Shown in pieces: positions 1 to 7,348 of a stretch of 23,408 bases of DNA. Source of the DNA: Myxococcales bacterium (GTDB lineage: Bacteria > Myxococcota > Myxococcia > Myxococcales > Myxococcaceae); the NCBI GenBank assembly GCA_003153055.1, contig PMBV01000277.1:1-23408 (forward strand), given 5' to 3'. Position numbers and translations under genes: made by a program. The notes below the pieces were generated by a model that saw only the letters and a list, made by a program, of their open reading frames with translations, was not told the origin of the DNA and ran no database searches. Position 1 is the first letter of the stretch, and each line of letters starts with the position of its first letter.

Positions 1-35
1 GCCGCGAAGCGGCTTCGTTCAACGCCTTCTGTTCA

Positions 36-50
36 GGGGGGCGAGCCCCC
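36..50. terminator. GC hairpin downstream of the tetR-like gene
   Basis: Five Gs and five Cs pair around a five-base loop. The hairpin sits about 60 bases past the stop codon of the minus-strand tetR-like gene. There is no T-run on either side, so an intrinsic terminator is only a possibility. A second small hairpin (GCCGC-GAA-GCGGC) occupies bases 1-13. Confidence 0.25.
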
Positions 51-108
51 AAACCGTGTGGGAGTGCGGCCGAGACTGTGGGAGGGCCATCACCCAGCGC
101 GAGGTCGG

Positions 109-693
109 CTACGGGCGCGAAGGCCGCCCCCTCGCAAGAGCGAGCGCGGCCCCCGACATCGCGACGAACCACCCATCGAGCTCGGCGACCTCGACCGCCC
201 GAGGCTGCTCGAGTGACCAGCTAAGCAGGTCGAGGAACGCGCCCGCGATGAAGTGGACGGCCGCTTCCCGTCGTGGAGTCGCGGGCGCCATCGCGACGTC
301 CTCCCTGACCAGCTCGACGACCAGCGCCCGGAACTGGCGAAGCACGACCTGCCCGCTGCGCTTGCCGACCAGCGCGCTGAAGAGCCGCCGGTTCTCGTGG
401 GCGTGCTCGATCATCGACTTCGCGAACTGCAGCGGGGCGCCGGAGCCCGCCGGAGCGCCGAGCTGGGCGCGAAGCATGGCGCGTAGATCGTCGAAGCCCG
501 CCAGCAGCAGCTCCTCCTTATCGGCGAAGTGGACGTAGAAGGTCGAGCGGCCCACGTCGGCGCGCTCGCAGATGTCCTGCACGCTGATCTCGTCCCACGG
601 GCGCGAGTGCAGGAGCGCGATCAGCCCGTCACGAAGCATGCGTCGCGTTCGCACGACCCGGCGGTCCACCTGATTCGGCGTTCTGGCGCCCAT
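109..693 (-). CDS. TetR/AcrR-family transcriptional repressor
   Basis: This is a 194-residue one-component regulator of the TetR family. The N-terminal helix-turn-helix lies at about residues 20-67. It shows the family pattern of a variable lead helix, then DICERADVGRSTFYVHF and a following KEELL segment. The rest is a helical ligand-binding and dimerisation domain with no recognisable ligand. Length is typical of the family. The ATG is preceded by GAGG at about 5-base spacing. The gene diverges from an ABC exporter operon with about 105 bases between start codons, the classic arrangement for a repressor of its neighbour and itself. That the exporter is its target is inferred from this position and from an inverted repeat in the gap. 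The family call is firm; the effector is unknown. Confidence 0.93.
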   Translation of the reverse strand: MGARTPNQVDRRVVRTRRMLRDGLIALLHSRPWDEISVQDICERADVGRSTFYVHFADKEELLLAGFDDLRAMLRAQLGAPAGSGAPLQFAKSMIEHAHENRRLFSALVGKRSGQVVLRQFRALVVELVREDVAMAPATPRREAAVHFIAGAFLDLLSWSLEQPRAVEVAELDGWFVAMSGAALALARGRPSRP

Positions 694-728
694 CTCGACC
701 TCGCGTTGCTGAACACTCTGGCCCCCGA

Positions 729-795
729 TGTCTACAACCGGGCAGTGCGATGTGGGGTGTCAATGGCCGGGCCGCGTCCGCCGAGTATGTAGACA
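729..795. promoter_or_regulatory. Inverted repeat in the tetR/ABC divergent promoter region
   Basis: TGTCTACA at 729-736 and its exact reverse complement TGTAGACA at 788-795 flank 51 bases. Each half also has the TGT-NN-ACA symmetry common in TetR-type operators. The second copy ends only 2 bases before the proposed ATG of the ABC ATPase gene at 798. The location fits repressor binding, but no clear -35/-10 pair was identified, so operator function is inferred. Confidence 0.35.
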
Positions 796-797
796 GC

Positions 798-1508
798 ATG
801 TCCATGAACGCACCAGCTGGCCACGTCATCGAGCTGAAGAAAGTCACCCGCACCTTTCCGATCGCCCACGGAGGGTTCAGCGCCCTGACCGAGGTCGACC
901 TCTGCCTCCCCGCGGGTGAGTTCATCGCGGTGGTGGGCAAGTCAGGGAGCGGCAAGTCGACGCTGCTCAACCTGATCGCCGGAATCGATCGCCCGACCTC
1001 GGGCTCGGTGCTGATCGGCGGAACGCCGGTCCACGCGTTGACCGAAGATCAGCTCGCCGCGTGGCGGGGTGGCACCGTGGGGGTGGTCTTCCAGTTCTTT
1101 CAGCTGTTGCCGACGCTGACCGTCTTGGAGAACGTGATGCTGCCGATGGACTTTCGCGGAACGCGTTCGAACGCCTCGGCCGAGGCCCGCGCGCGGGAGT
1201 TGCTCTCGCAGGTCGGCATCGTCGACCAGGCCACCAAGCTGCCCTCGGCGTTGTCGGGGGGCCAGCAACAGCGCGCCGCCATCGCCCGGGCCCTGGCGAA
1301 CGACCCCGTGCTGATTCTGGCCGACGAGCCGACCGGAAACCTCGATTCCCAGACGGCGGCCGAAGTGCTGACGCTGCTCGCGGCGCTGGCCCGGGCCGGA
1401 AAGACGGTGCTGATGGTGACGCACGAGCGCGAGCTCGGCGAATGCGTCGACCGGGTCATCACGATCGCCGACGGTCGCGTGGTGAACCAGGCCCGGAGGG
1501 CGGCATGA
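798..1508 (+). CDS. ABC transporter ATP-binding protein (MacB/LolD type)
   Basis: This is a 236-residue nucleotide-binding subunit that would power the FtsX-type permease encoded next. With the start at 798 the Walker A GKSGSGKST lies at about residues 47-55. The Q-loop region reads VVFQFFQLLPTLTVLENV. The signature is LSGGQQQRAAIARAL, Walker B is LILADEPTGNLD, and the H-loop is MVTHE. The LTVLENV, RARELL and NLDS-type segments are those of the MacB/LolD/FtsE branch, which works with FtsX-fold permeases rather than importers. The frame is also open from an ATG at 750, but the product normally begins shortly before the VIELKKVTRTF strand, so 798 (or the ATG at 804) is preferred. The stop overlaps the permease start (ATGA), implying translational coupling. 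Confidence 0.93.
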   Translation: MSMNAPAGHVIELKKVTRTFPIAHGGFSALTEVDLCLPAGEFIAVVGKSGSGKSTLLNLIAGIDRPTSGSVLIGGTPVHALTEDQLAAWRGGTVGVVFQFFQLLPTLTVLENVMLPMDFRGTRSNASAEARARELLSQVGIVDQATKLPSALSGGQQQRAAIARALANDPVLILADEPTGNLDSQTAAEVLTLLAALARAGKTVLMVTHERELGECVDRVITIADGRVVNQARRAA

Positions 1509-3892
1509 TCGCCCCTCGGTGGACCAAGGTCTGGCGCGACCTGTCGCTCAACCGCGCGCGAACGGCGCTGGCGCTGATCGCCCTCACGATCGGCACGTTC
1601 GCGGTCGGCACCGACCTTTCGGCCTACGCGATCCTGTCGCGCGAAATTCGCGCGAGCTTCGAGGCCACCAGCCCACCGTCGGTGATCGTCCACGTCGAAG
1701 GCTCCGGGGCGGATCGGCAGCTGGCGACGGCGGCGCTCGAGGTGCCCGGGGTGGCCCGAGCCGAGGCGCGCGGCCTGCTCGAGGCGCGGGTGCAGTCGGC
1801 GCCGGACGAGTGGAAGCGAATGCTCCTGTTCGTGATCGACGACTTCGACGCCCTGCAGGTCTCGACGTTCACTTCGGAGCTCGGCGCTCGCGTCCCCGCG
1901 ACCGGAGAGCTGCTCGTCGAGCGTTCGGCCGTTCCGTTCCTGGCGCGGACGGTGGGCGACTCGCTGCTCGTCCAGACGCCGGGTGGCCCGCGGCAGTCGT
2001 TGCGCATCAGCGGCATCGTCCACGACGCGGCGCAGTCTCCGGGATGGATGGATGGCATCGGCTACGGCTACCTCACCCGCGACACCCTGGCGCTGCTCGG
2101 CGAGGGTCGGGCGCTCAACGAGCTGCGGTTGGTGGTGAGCCCAGGCGCGAACCCGGCGAGCGTCGGCCGTGACGTCCGCCAGCTCATCGAGCGGGGGGGC
2201 GCGGCCGTCTCGTTTGTCAACGCGCGTCAGGCGGCCCAGCACCCCCACGCCGACCAGATGTCGTCGTTGCTCTTTCTCTTCGGGGCCTTTGGAGCGCTCT
2301 CGCTGGTGCTCGGAGGGCTCCTCTCGGCGAGCATCGTGGCGACGCTCATGCGGCAGCAATTGCGGCAGATCGGCGCGATGAAGGCCATCGGCGCCACCTC
2401 GTCGCAGATCGCCGGGCTCTACCTGTCCGCGGTGGCCGTGCTGGCGCTCGCAGCCCTGGCCATCGCCGTGCCAGCCGGTGCCTTCGCGGGGCTCACCTAC
2501 GCGAAGTTCGTGTCCGGCGTGCTGAACTTCGATCTCGCGAGCCGCGCGATTCCAGCCTGGGTCTTTGCGCTGCAGATCGGCGCCGGGTTGTTGGTGCCGC
2601 TCGGTGCAGCCATGGTTCCCCTGCGGCGCGGGAGTCGAATCACCGTGCGCGAAGCGATGTCCGACTTCGGGGTGTCGAGTCAGGGCGCCGCGGCCTTCGA
2701 CGGGGCGGCCTTCGCCTGGCTCGGACGGCCGCTGCTGCTGTCGCTTCGAAACGCCCTGCGCAGTCGCGGCCGTCTGGCGCTGACCGTGGGCATCCTCGCC
2801 GTCGGCGGAGCGACCTTCATCACCGCGTTCAACGTGAGTGACTCGTGGCGGAACACGGTCGACTCGCTCTTCGACGCCCGTCGCTACGATCTGCAGGTCG
2901 TCTTCTCGCAGCGCTACCCGGCGGCGAAACTGCGCGAGGTGCTCGCCACCCTGCCCGGCGTGAAGGCGCTCGAGCCTTGGGGCGGCGCATGGGCGCGGCT
3001 CGAGTCGGCGCGAACCGACGCCTATCGAATGATGCTCACTGCCGTCCCGCCCGACAGCGCGATGATTGCCTACCCGCTGCTCGAGGGGCGCTGGCTGCGC
3101 GACGACGACACCAACGCCATCGTGATCAACCACGAGCTGCGGCAGGACCCCGAGGCGGGCCTGGCGCTCGGCGACCAGGTCACGCTGACCATCGAAGGCA
3201 AGCGCTCGAACTGGACGATCGTAGGGGTGGTTCGCGAGCTCGGGGTGCGCAGACGAGGCCAGAACATTCCCGCCTCGGCGTACGTGAGCCAGCGGTCGTT
3301 CGAGGTCGTCACCGGGTTGACCGGGGTGAGCTCGAACCTCGTGTTGTCGGCCACGAACCGCGACCCGGCCGCGTTGCGCGAGCTCACCCGAAAGGTCGAG
3401 CGGGCGCTGGACGCCGCCGGGCTGGAGCGGACGATCGTGCAGCCCAGCACGCACCGGAAGCAGGAGCTCCTTGACCATCTGGTGATCATCCGCGACTTCC
3501 TGCTCGCGATGGCGGCCCTCGTCGCGGGGGTTGGCGGGCTGGCGCTGGCTTCGGCGATGAGCGTGAACGTGCTCGAGCGCACCAGGGAGCTCGGGGTGAT
3601 GCGTGCGATCGGCGCGTCGAGCCGGCAGGTCCTGCGGGTCGTCGTCGGGGAAGGCGTGTTGATGGCGCTGCTGAGCTGGCTGCTGGCGGTCACGCTCTCG
3701 GTGCCGTTGAGCCTGAAGATCGGCAACTTCGCCGGTCGCGTCTTCGTGCACGCGAACCTCGACAACACCTTCTCGGTCGCCGCGGCGCTGGGGTGGCTGG
3801 GGCTGTCGGTGATGATCGCCATCGTGGCGAGCGCGGTGCCCGCCCGGCGACCTGTCAGAAGCCCGGTGGCGGAGGCGCTGCACTATGAATGA
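1505..3892 (+). CDS. ABC transporter permease, duplicated MacB/FtsX fold
   Basis: This is a 795-residue inner-membrane permease. It begins with a membrane helix at about residues 18-42, then a periplasmic MacB-type core domain. A three-helix FtsX domain follows at about 250-375, carrying the signature QIGAMKAIGATSSQI near 288. A second copy begins with another N-terminal-type helix near 420 (LALTVGILAVGGATF), a second periplasmic domain, and a C-terminal FtsX domain with RELGVMRAIGASSRQV near 692. One polypeptide therefore supplies both half-permeases, as in other large FtsX-fold exporters. The family usually exports lipids, lipoproteins or peptides, or transmits mechanical signals; the substrate here cannot be read. 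The start overlaps the ATPase stop by 4 bases, and the next gene begins inside its end. Confidence 0.93.
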   Translation: MIAPRWTKVWRDLSLNRARTALALIALTIGTFAVGTDLSAYAILSREIRASFEATSPPSVIVHVEGSGADRQLATAALEVPGVARAEARGLLEARVQSAPDEWKRMLLFVIDDFDALQVSTFTSELGARVPATGELLVERSAVPFLARTVGDSLLVQTPGGPRQSLRISGIVHDAAQSPGWMDGIGYGYLTRDTLALLGEGRALNELRLVVSPGANPASVGRDVRQLIERGGAAVSFVNARQAAQHPHADQMSSLLFLFGAFGALSLVLGGLLSASIVATLMRQQLRQIGAMKAIGATSSQIAGLYLSAVAVLALAALAIAVPAGAFAGLTYAKFVSGVLNFDLASRAIPAWVFALQIGAGLLVPLGAAMVPLRRGSRITVREAMSDFGVSSQGAAAFDGAAFAWLGRPLLLSLRNALRSRGRLALTVGILAVGGATFITAFNVSDSWRNTVDSLFDARRYDLQVVFSQRYPAAKLREVLATLPGVKALEPWGGAWARLESARTDAYRMMLTAVPPDSAMIAYPLLEGRWLRDDDTNAIVINHELRQDPEAGLALGDQVTLTIEGKRSNWTIVGVVRELGVRRRGQNIPASAYVSQRSFEVVTGLTGVSSNLVLSATNRDPAALRELTRKVERALDAAGLERTIVQPSTHRKQELLDHLVIIRDFLLAMAALVAGVGGLALASAMSVNVLERTRELGVMRAIGASSRQVLRVVVGEGVLMALLSWLLAVTLSVPLSLKIGNFAGRVFVHANLDNTFSVAAALGWLGLSVMIAIVASAVPARRPVRSPVAEALHYE

Positions 3893-4316
3893 CGGACTGG
3901 CGTTGATGTCGCTGTTCGCCAGCGTCGTTGTGGGCGCGGGCGTTTCGGGCCCGACCACGATCCTCGAGGTGGGGGCGACCGGGTTCAGCGACGCGCGCGG
4001 CCACGCCATCGCCCGGCTCTACCGCCCCGGTGACGACGTCGTCGGTGCTCCGTGGCGTTCGACGAAGGCCGAGATCCACGACGGCAAGGCGGCGTTCACG
4101 TTCGACGCCCTCTCGCCAGGTCGATACGCCGTGGTGGTGCTGCACGACGTCAACGACAACGGAGTCATCGATCACAACGTTCTGCGACTGCCCTCCGAGC
4201 CGCTCGGGTTCTCGAACGGGTTCAGGCTAGGGGTATTCTCGGGCATGCCGACCTTCGACAAACTGGGCTTCGCGATCGAAGGCGAGCACACCGCGATCAC
4301 GGTGCTGGTCCGATGA
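3885..4316 (+). CDS. DUF2141 family secreted protein
   Basis: This is a 143-residue protein with an N-terminal hydrophobic segment (residues 5-20) that could act as a signal peptide. Its core matches the DUF2141 pattern: GRYAVVVLHDVNDNGVIDHN at about 79-98, then PSEPLGFSNG and a GMPTFDKLGF segment. The family is a small predicted beta-sandwich of unknown function, generally exported; the D-x-N-x-N-G-x-D stretch resembles a calcium loop. The ATG lies inside the last codons of the permease gene, so it should be translated with the exporter. A periplasmic or extracellular accessory role for that ABC system is inferred from the overlap only. It is the last gene of the operon and is followed by convergent genes. 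Confidence 0.85.
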   Translation: MNDGLALMSLFASVVVGAGVSGPTTILEVGATGFSDARGHAIARLYRPGDDVVGAPWRSTKAEIHDGKAAFTFDALSPGRYAVVVLHDVNDNGVIDHNVLRLPSEPLGFSNGFRLGVFSGMPTFDKLGFAIEGEHTAITVLVR

Positions 4317-4364
4317 GGAACGCGTCCTCGAGGTCCGGCGCTGGACGAGCGGGGAGACGCCTCG

Positions 4365-4541
4365 TCAGCCACCGCTCAAGGCGCAGATGATCTCCACCTC
4401 GTCCCCCGCGCCCACCGGGACGAGGAGGTCCTCTGCCAGCTTGGCCGCCACGAAGAACTTGATGTGCCGGCGGATCTCCCCTTGCTCGTCGACGACCCGG
4501 AACTTGAGCCCGGGGTCGGCGAGCTCGAGCGCGTCCACCAC
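4365..4541 (-). pseudogene. Short MoaD/ThiS-like sulfur carrier, N-terminus missing
   Basis: Read on the minus strand, the frame ends with DEVEIICALSGG and stop. This is the typical C-terminus of the ubiquitin-like MoaD/ThiS family, where the terminal Gly-Gly is adenylated and thiocarboxylated for molybdopterin, thiamine or cysteine synthesis. Upstream the segment DPGLKFRVVDEQGEIRRHIKFFVA matches the middle of MoaD-type proteins. What is missing is the first beta-hairpin, about 25-30 residues. From the first in-frame GTG (4541) only 58 residues remain, against about 80-95 for the family. GAGG directly abuts that GTG, which is too close for a normal ribosome site. The frame is continuous with, and only one TGA away from, the upstream glycosyltransferase. 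It may be a truncated remnant, a short variant, or a readthrough product. The family call is good; functionality is doubtful. Confidence 0.55.
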
Positions 4542-4607
4542 CCTCGGCTTTCGCTGCTGCGGCGAGTGACTTGGGCGCCGCTCGAAGGGCGGAGGAGACC
4601 GCGGCGC

Positions 4608-5768
4608 TCACCGGCCGTTCATTGGCTGAGAATCTGCCGCCAGTTCCGGGAGGCGGGGCACCTGTGGCAGCGCGAGAAGCATCAGCGCGGCCGCCCCGAA
4701 CCAGCCGAACGGCCTCCACATGAGCACCGCTCGGGTCGCCTCGAGAGGGAGGACTCCGTCGGCGAGGATGATCTGCGCAGCCAGCGCCGCCCCGAGCACC
4801 ACCGTCACCCCAGTGCGGCGCCCAGCCCACAGCGCGAGCAACGCGGGCCAGGCGAGGACGAAGTTCGCCCGCCAGGCCAGCGGAGAGAGCAGGGCCGAGG
4901 CGAGGAGGCACCCGGCGACGAGCTTAAAGCGCGAGGCCCGGAGCCGGACCAGCACCGGAGCGACGACGGCGATGGCGATGAGCTGCGGCACCACCGTGTC
5001 GGCCATCGTCGTCGGGGTGGGAAAGCGGAACACCTCGATGATCACCGCCACGAGGCTCTGGCTGTTGTAGAAGAGGACCCAGGGCGGGCTCGTCGCCGCG
5101 AGCACGTCACGCCACTGAGCGAACTGCTCGAGGGCGCCCGCGACGCCGTACCGGAGCACCACCCCGAGCGTCATGGCCACGAGCGCGGTCACACCTGCCA
5201 GGGCGATGAGGTGGCGCCGCTTCCCATAGAGCACCAGGGGCACCACCATGACCAGCATCGGCGGCTTGAACAGCACCATGAGGGTGAAGAAGAGCCCTGC
5301 GCGAAGTGGTCGACCCGAGAGCGCCGCGGCGAGACTGCCCGTCGCCAACGCAAACAGCAGCAGATCACTCTGGCCAAAGTGGAGCTCGAGGTAAAAGGCC
5401 GTGCCGAGCGAGAGGGTGGCCAACCACAGATCAGCCGGGCGCTCGATGCCCAGCCACTCGATCCACGCGCGGCCGGCGCTCGCGAAGACGAGGAGGTTGG
5501 TGAGGTTCCACGCGATGCAGCCCGCAGCCAGGGGGAGCAGCGAGTATGGCGCGAACACGAGCGCAACCTGTGGGGCGTACTTGAACGGCATCGTCCCGTC
5601 GCTCGCGCGATACATCGCGACTCCCTCGAGGAAGCGCGATCCGGCTCTGAGGTAAACTCGAGCGTCCTCCCAGACGCAGTCACCGAACGCGCGGACGATC
5701 GCCAGCACGAGCAGGACGCCGAGAATCACCATGAACGAGGACTCGACGTCGCGCTTGGTGCGGCTCAT
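4608..5768 (-). CDS. GT87-family polyprenol-phosphate-dependent glycosyltransferase (DUF2029)
   Basis: This is a 386-residue polytopic membrane protein of about 9-11 predicted helices. It carries the hallmarks of the GT87/DUF2029 family: an acidic first periplasmic loop (DCVWEDARVYLRAG), MPFKYAPQVALVFAPYSLLP, then FYLELHFGQSDLLLFAL, FKPPMLVM and a late SPLAWRANFV. Known members are alpha-mannosyltransferases using polyprenyl-phosphate-mannose on the outer face of the cytoplasmic membrane, building lipoglycans or glycans; the donor and acceptor here are unknown. The ATG at 5768 is followed by a short charged N-terminus (MSRTKRD) and the first helix. The upstream ribosome site is weak. It is transcribed alone or with the MoaD-like remnant that follows in the same frame, and faces the DUF2141 gene. 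Confidence 0.88.
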   Translation of the reverse strand: MSRTKRDVESSFMVILGVLLVLAIVRAFGDCVWEDARVYLRAGSRFLEGVAMYRASDGTMPFKYAPQVALVFAPYSLLPLAAGCIAWNLTNLLVFASAGRAWIEWLGIERPADLWLATLSLGTAFYLELHFGQSDLLLFALATGSLAAALSGRPLRAGLFFTLMVLFKPPMLVMVVPLVLYGKRRHLIALAGVTALVAMTLGVVLRYGVAGALEQFAQWRDVLAATSPPWVLFYNSQSLVAVIIEVFRFPTPTTMADTVVPQLIAIAVVAPVLVRLRASRFKLVAGCLLASALLSPLAWRANFVLAWPALLALWAGRRTGVTVVLGAALAAQIILADGVLPLEATRAVLMWRPFGWFGAAALMLLALPQVPRLPELAADSQPMNGR

Positions 5769-5844
5769 CCGTCGAGGAACTGGCTCATTTCGACATGAAT
5801 GTCCAGGAGCACGCCAACGACCCCGCGACCCAAGACCGCCCGAG

Positions 5845-6093
5845 CTACTTGAGCGCGTCGGCGATGGCCTGCATCTGCGCCGCGGTGCCGTGCTTGTTCG
5901 TGATGGCCGAGGCCGTGGTGCCCCGCTTCTCGCTCGACGACAAGGCGCCGTGGCACGCCGCGCACTTCGACGCGTAGAGCGCCGCTCCGTCGATGGAGTT
6001 GCAAGACTGGCTGAGCACCGGGTTGCCGCCGCTGCAGCCGCTCGGCGACGACGACGTGACGGTATGAGATTGGGACCCGTTGGCGCAGGTACT
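5845..6093 (-). pseudogene. c-type cytochrome domain fragment
   Basis: The minus strand encodes SGCSGGNPVLSQSCNSIDG, then ALYASKCAACHGALSSSEKRG and ends ...QMQAIADALK, then stop. The segment ALYASKCAACHG with a single CxxCH haem site (codons at 5950-5967) and the QIQAIADAL-type final helix are the start and end of a class I cytochrome c domain. The methionine-ligand region between them looks shortened: only about a dozen residues separate the RGTTASAI segment from the last helix. The frame opens after a TGA at 6094-6096 with no ATG or ribosome site, so the N-terminal export signal is absent. It is most simply a broken, internally deleted gene. The visible Ser/Gly-rich stretch before the haem domain is typical of myxobacterial secreted cytochrome-containing proteins. 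Confidence 0.55.
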
Positions 6094-6106
6094 TCAGGCC
6101 GAGTAG

Positions 6107-6343
6107 GAGCAATACCTGTTCCACGCGGCGCAGTACCCGCGACTCGCCTTCGCGAATCTCCACGAGGTCCTGTCGGAGCAGCGCAATTTGGCGCCCGCAG
6201 TGCTCATGGTGCATCGGCTGCTCGACGCGCTGACCGAGAAGCTCGTGCCCGTCTTCCCCCGTCGAGGCCGTGAGGAGCTGCGGCTCGGCCTCGGGCAGAT
6301 TTGGGCCGCGATGTTGAGCTGGGCCATGGTGCCCGAGCTCTAG
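6107..6343 (+). pseudogene. C-terminal fragment, probably of a TetR-type regulator
   Basis: The plus strand is open for 78 codons after a TAG at 6104-6106 and ends at TAG 6341-6343. The product contains AAQYPRLAFANLHEVLSEQ, then a helical stretch (VHRLLDALTEKLVPVF) and IWAAMLSWAMVPEL at the end. The helical periodicity and the YPRLAFANLHEVLSE/IWAAML pattern resemble the ligand-binding half of TetR proteins. No start codon or DNA-binding domain precedes it; the first ATG is about 100 bases in. Thirteen bases separate it from the cytochrome fragment on the other strand, so a rearrangement breakpoint near 6094-6106 is the simplest reading. The family call is tentative. Confidence 0.35.
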
Positions 6344-6382
6344 GTAGCCAGCTCGCCCGATGTGTTCTGGGGTGGAGAGGAT

Positions 6383-7159
6383 TCAGGGGAGCTGCCCAAA
6401 GAACAGTTCATCCTTGGAGTTTTCTGTCTTGACCATTCTGGAGTTCAGCAGCGTCTCAACTGTCTCGCGCCCAACGGAGGACCTCATTGGTTTGAGTGTG
6501 TGGCCAAAGATGAGCCACCGCGGTTGGATTTTCGAAAGTCCGATGAGCGGCGACAGTCCATCCTGTGCTGCTATCGTCAAGCCAACATTCTTCGACGTGG
6601 CGACCCCGAGTTTGACGGAGGCATCGGCGAGGTTGATATTCGGCACATCTCCAAGCGCCTCCAGTCGCACGGAAGCCGACGAACTTCCGGAGACCACAAC
6701 GGTCGTCGAGGCAGCCTCAACCACTTGGGTTACGATAGACCAGGAGCGATCCCATGAATCCGACTCGAACAGCCTCATGATTTCTTTGCCGAGGGCGACC
6801 AGATCCGTGATGGTGATGTACTTGCATTTCGAGGCATTGAAGAACACGGCCTTCTCGCTACCGAAGGCGATATCGATGCTGGCCTTCACTGTGACAGGCA
6901 TTCCTGTGGCGACCGCCCCCGCGGCCGCGAGGGTCACCTCGGTCTTGCCTTGCGAAGAGAAGGTGATCTGGTCTTGCGTTGGGTCATCTCGGACAGAAAA
7001 GGCCACTCTCAGGTCTCTGATGTTGCCGAGCCGAACGAAGACTCCGTTCCGAAGCTCCCCGTAGTCCCCCAGCCCAACGGGAGTTCCGGGGTGCCAGTTG
7101 CCATACAGTGGGCGAAGGTTGTCGTGAATTTCGTTACAGTAGATTTCTGCGAGTCCCAT
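6383..7159 (-). CDS. Putative gasdermin-like (pore-forming fold) protein
   Basis: This is a 258-residue protein, starting at the ATG at 7159 behind a strong AAGGGGGAA ribosome site. No signal peptide is visible. Residues 25-50 read GTPVGLGDYGELRNGVFVRLG then NIRDL. Residues 72-110 alternate polar and hydrophobic positions in long strands (TEVTLAAAGAV, VTVKASIDIAFGSEKAVFF). Residues 136-165 read WDRSWSIVTQVVEAASTTVV followed by VSGSSSASV, then a late GLSPLIGLSKI and WLIFG. This order (G-D/LG-I-DL start, glycine/alanine-rich strand pair, long KAS.-.F strand, IVTQV..A strand, closing PL(I/V).G strand) resembles bacterial gasdermins, which are also about 260 residues and end in a short inhibitory tail; here residues 225-258 could be that tail. 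A cysteine at residue 8 is compatible with lipidation. No protease gene is adjacent. Base composition is visibly poorer in G+C than its neighbours (about 53% in one sampled 60-base row). The similarity was judged by eye, so the family call is a hypothesis; that it is a real gene is more secure. Confidence 0.5.
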   Translation of the reverse strand: MGLAEIYCNEIHDNLRPLYGNWHPGTPVGLGDYGELRNGVFVRLGNIRDLRVAFSVRDDPTQDQITFSSQGKTEVTLAAAGAVATGMPVTVKASIDIAFGSEKAVFFNASKCKYITITDLVALGKEIMRLFESDSWDRSWSIVTQVVEAASTTVVVSGSSSASVRLEALGDVPNINLADASVKLGVATSKNVGLTIAAQDGLSPLIGLSKIQPRWLIFGHTLKPMRSSVGRETVETLLNSRMVKTENSKDELFFGQLP

Positions 7160-7219
7160 GATTTCCCCCTTCATTGAGTGACACGACAGAACTGCAATGG
7201 CGCCGCACAATGCCCAGTG

Positions 7220-7225
7220 ATTGTA
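7220..7225 (-). promoter_or_regulatory. Candidate -10 element for the gasdermin-like gene
   Basis: On the minus strand TACAAT lies about 60 bases upstream of the ATG at 7159, in an unusually AT-rich stretch for this chromosome. No good -35 hexamer stands at 16-18 bases, so this is a weak promoter prediction. Confidence 0.3.
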
Positions 7226-7348
7226 GCGATCGTGATTTCTGGAAGCTCGCGTTCCTGCCTTCAAATGAGGGCGTCGCGCGAATTCTCACATCGGACCTGT
7301 CCCCTTCTGTTCGGCGCCAGGGCTTTGCCCAACGCGGAGGTCGACGTC

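Noticed and set aside
1100..4009. 969-codon open frame on the minus strand
   Set aside because: It is antisense to the ABC ATPase and permease; composition is His/Arg/Gln-rich without any domain.
5795..5977. 60-codon plus-strand ORF over the cytochrome fragment
   Set aside because: The opposite strand holds a recognisable CxxCH haem domain, and this ORF has no ribosome site or motif.
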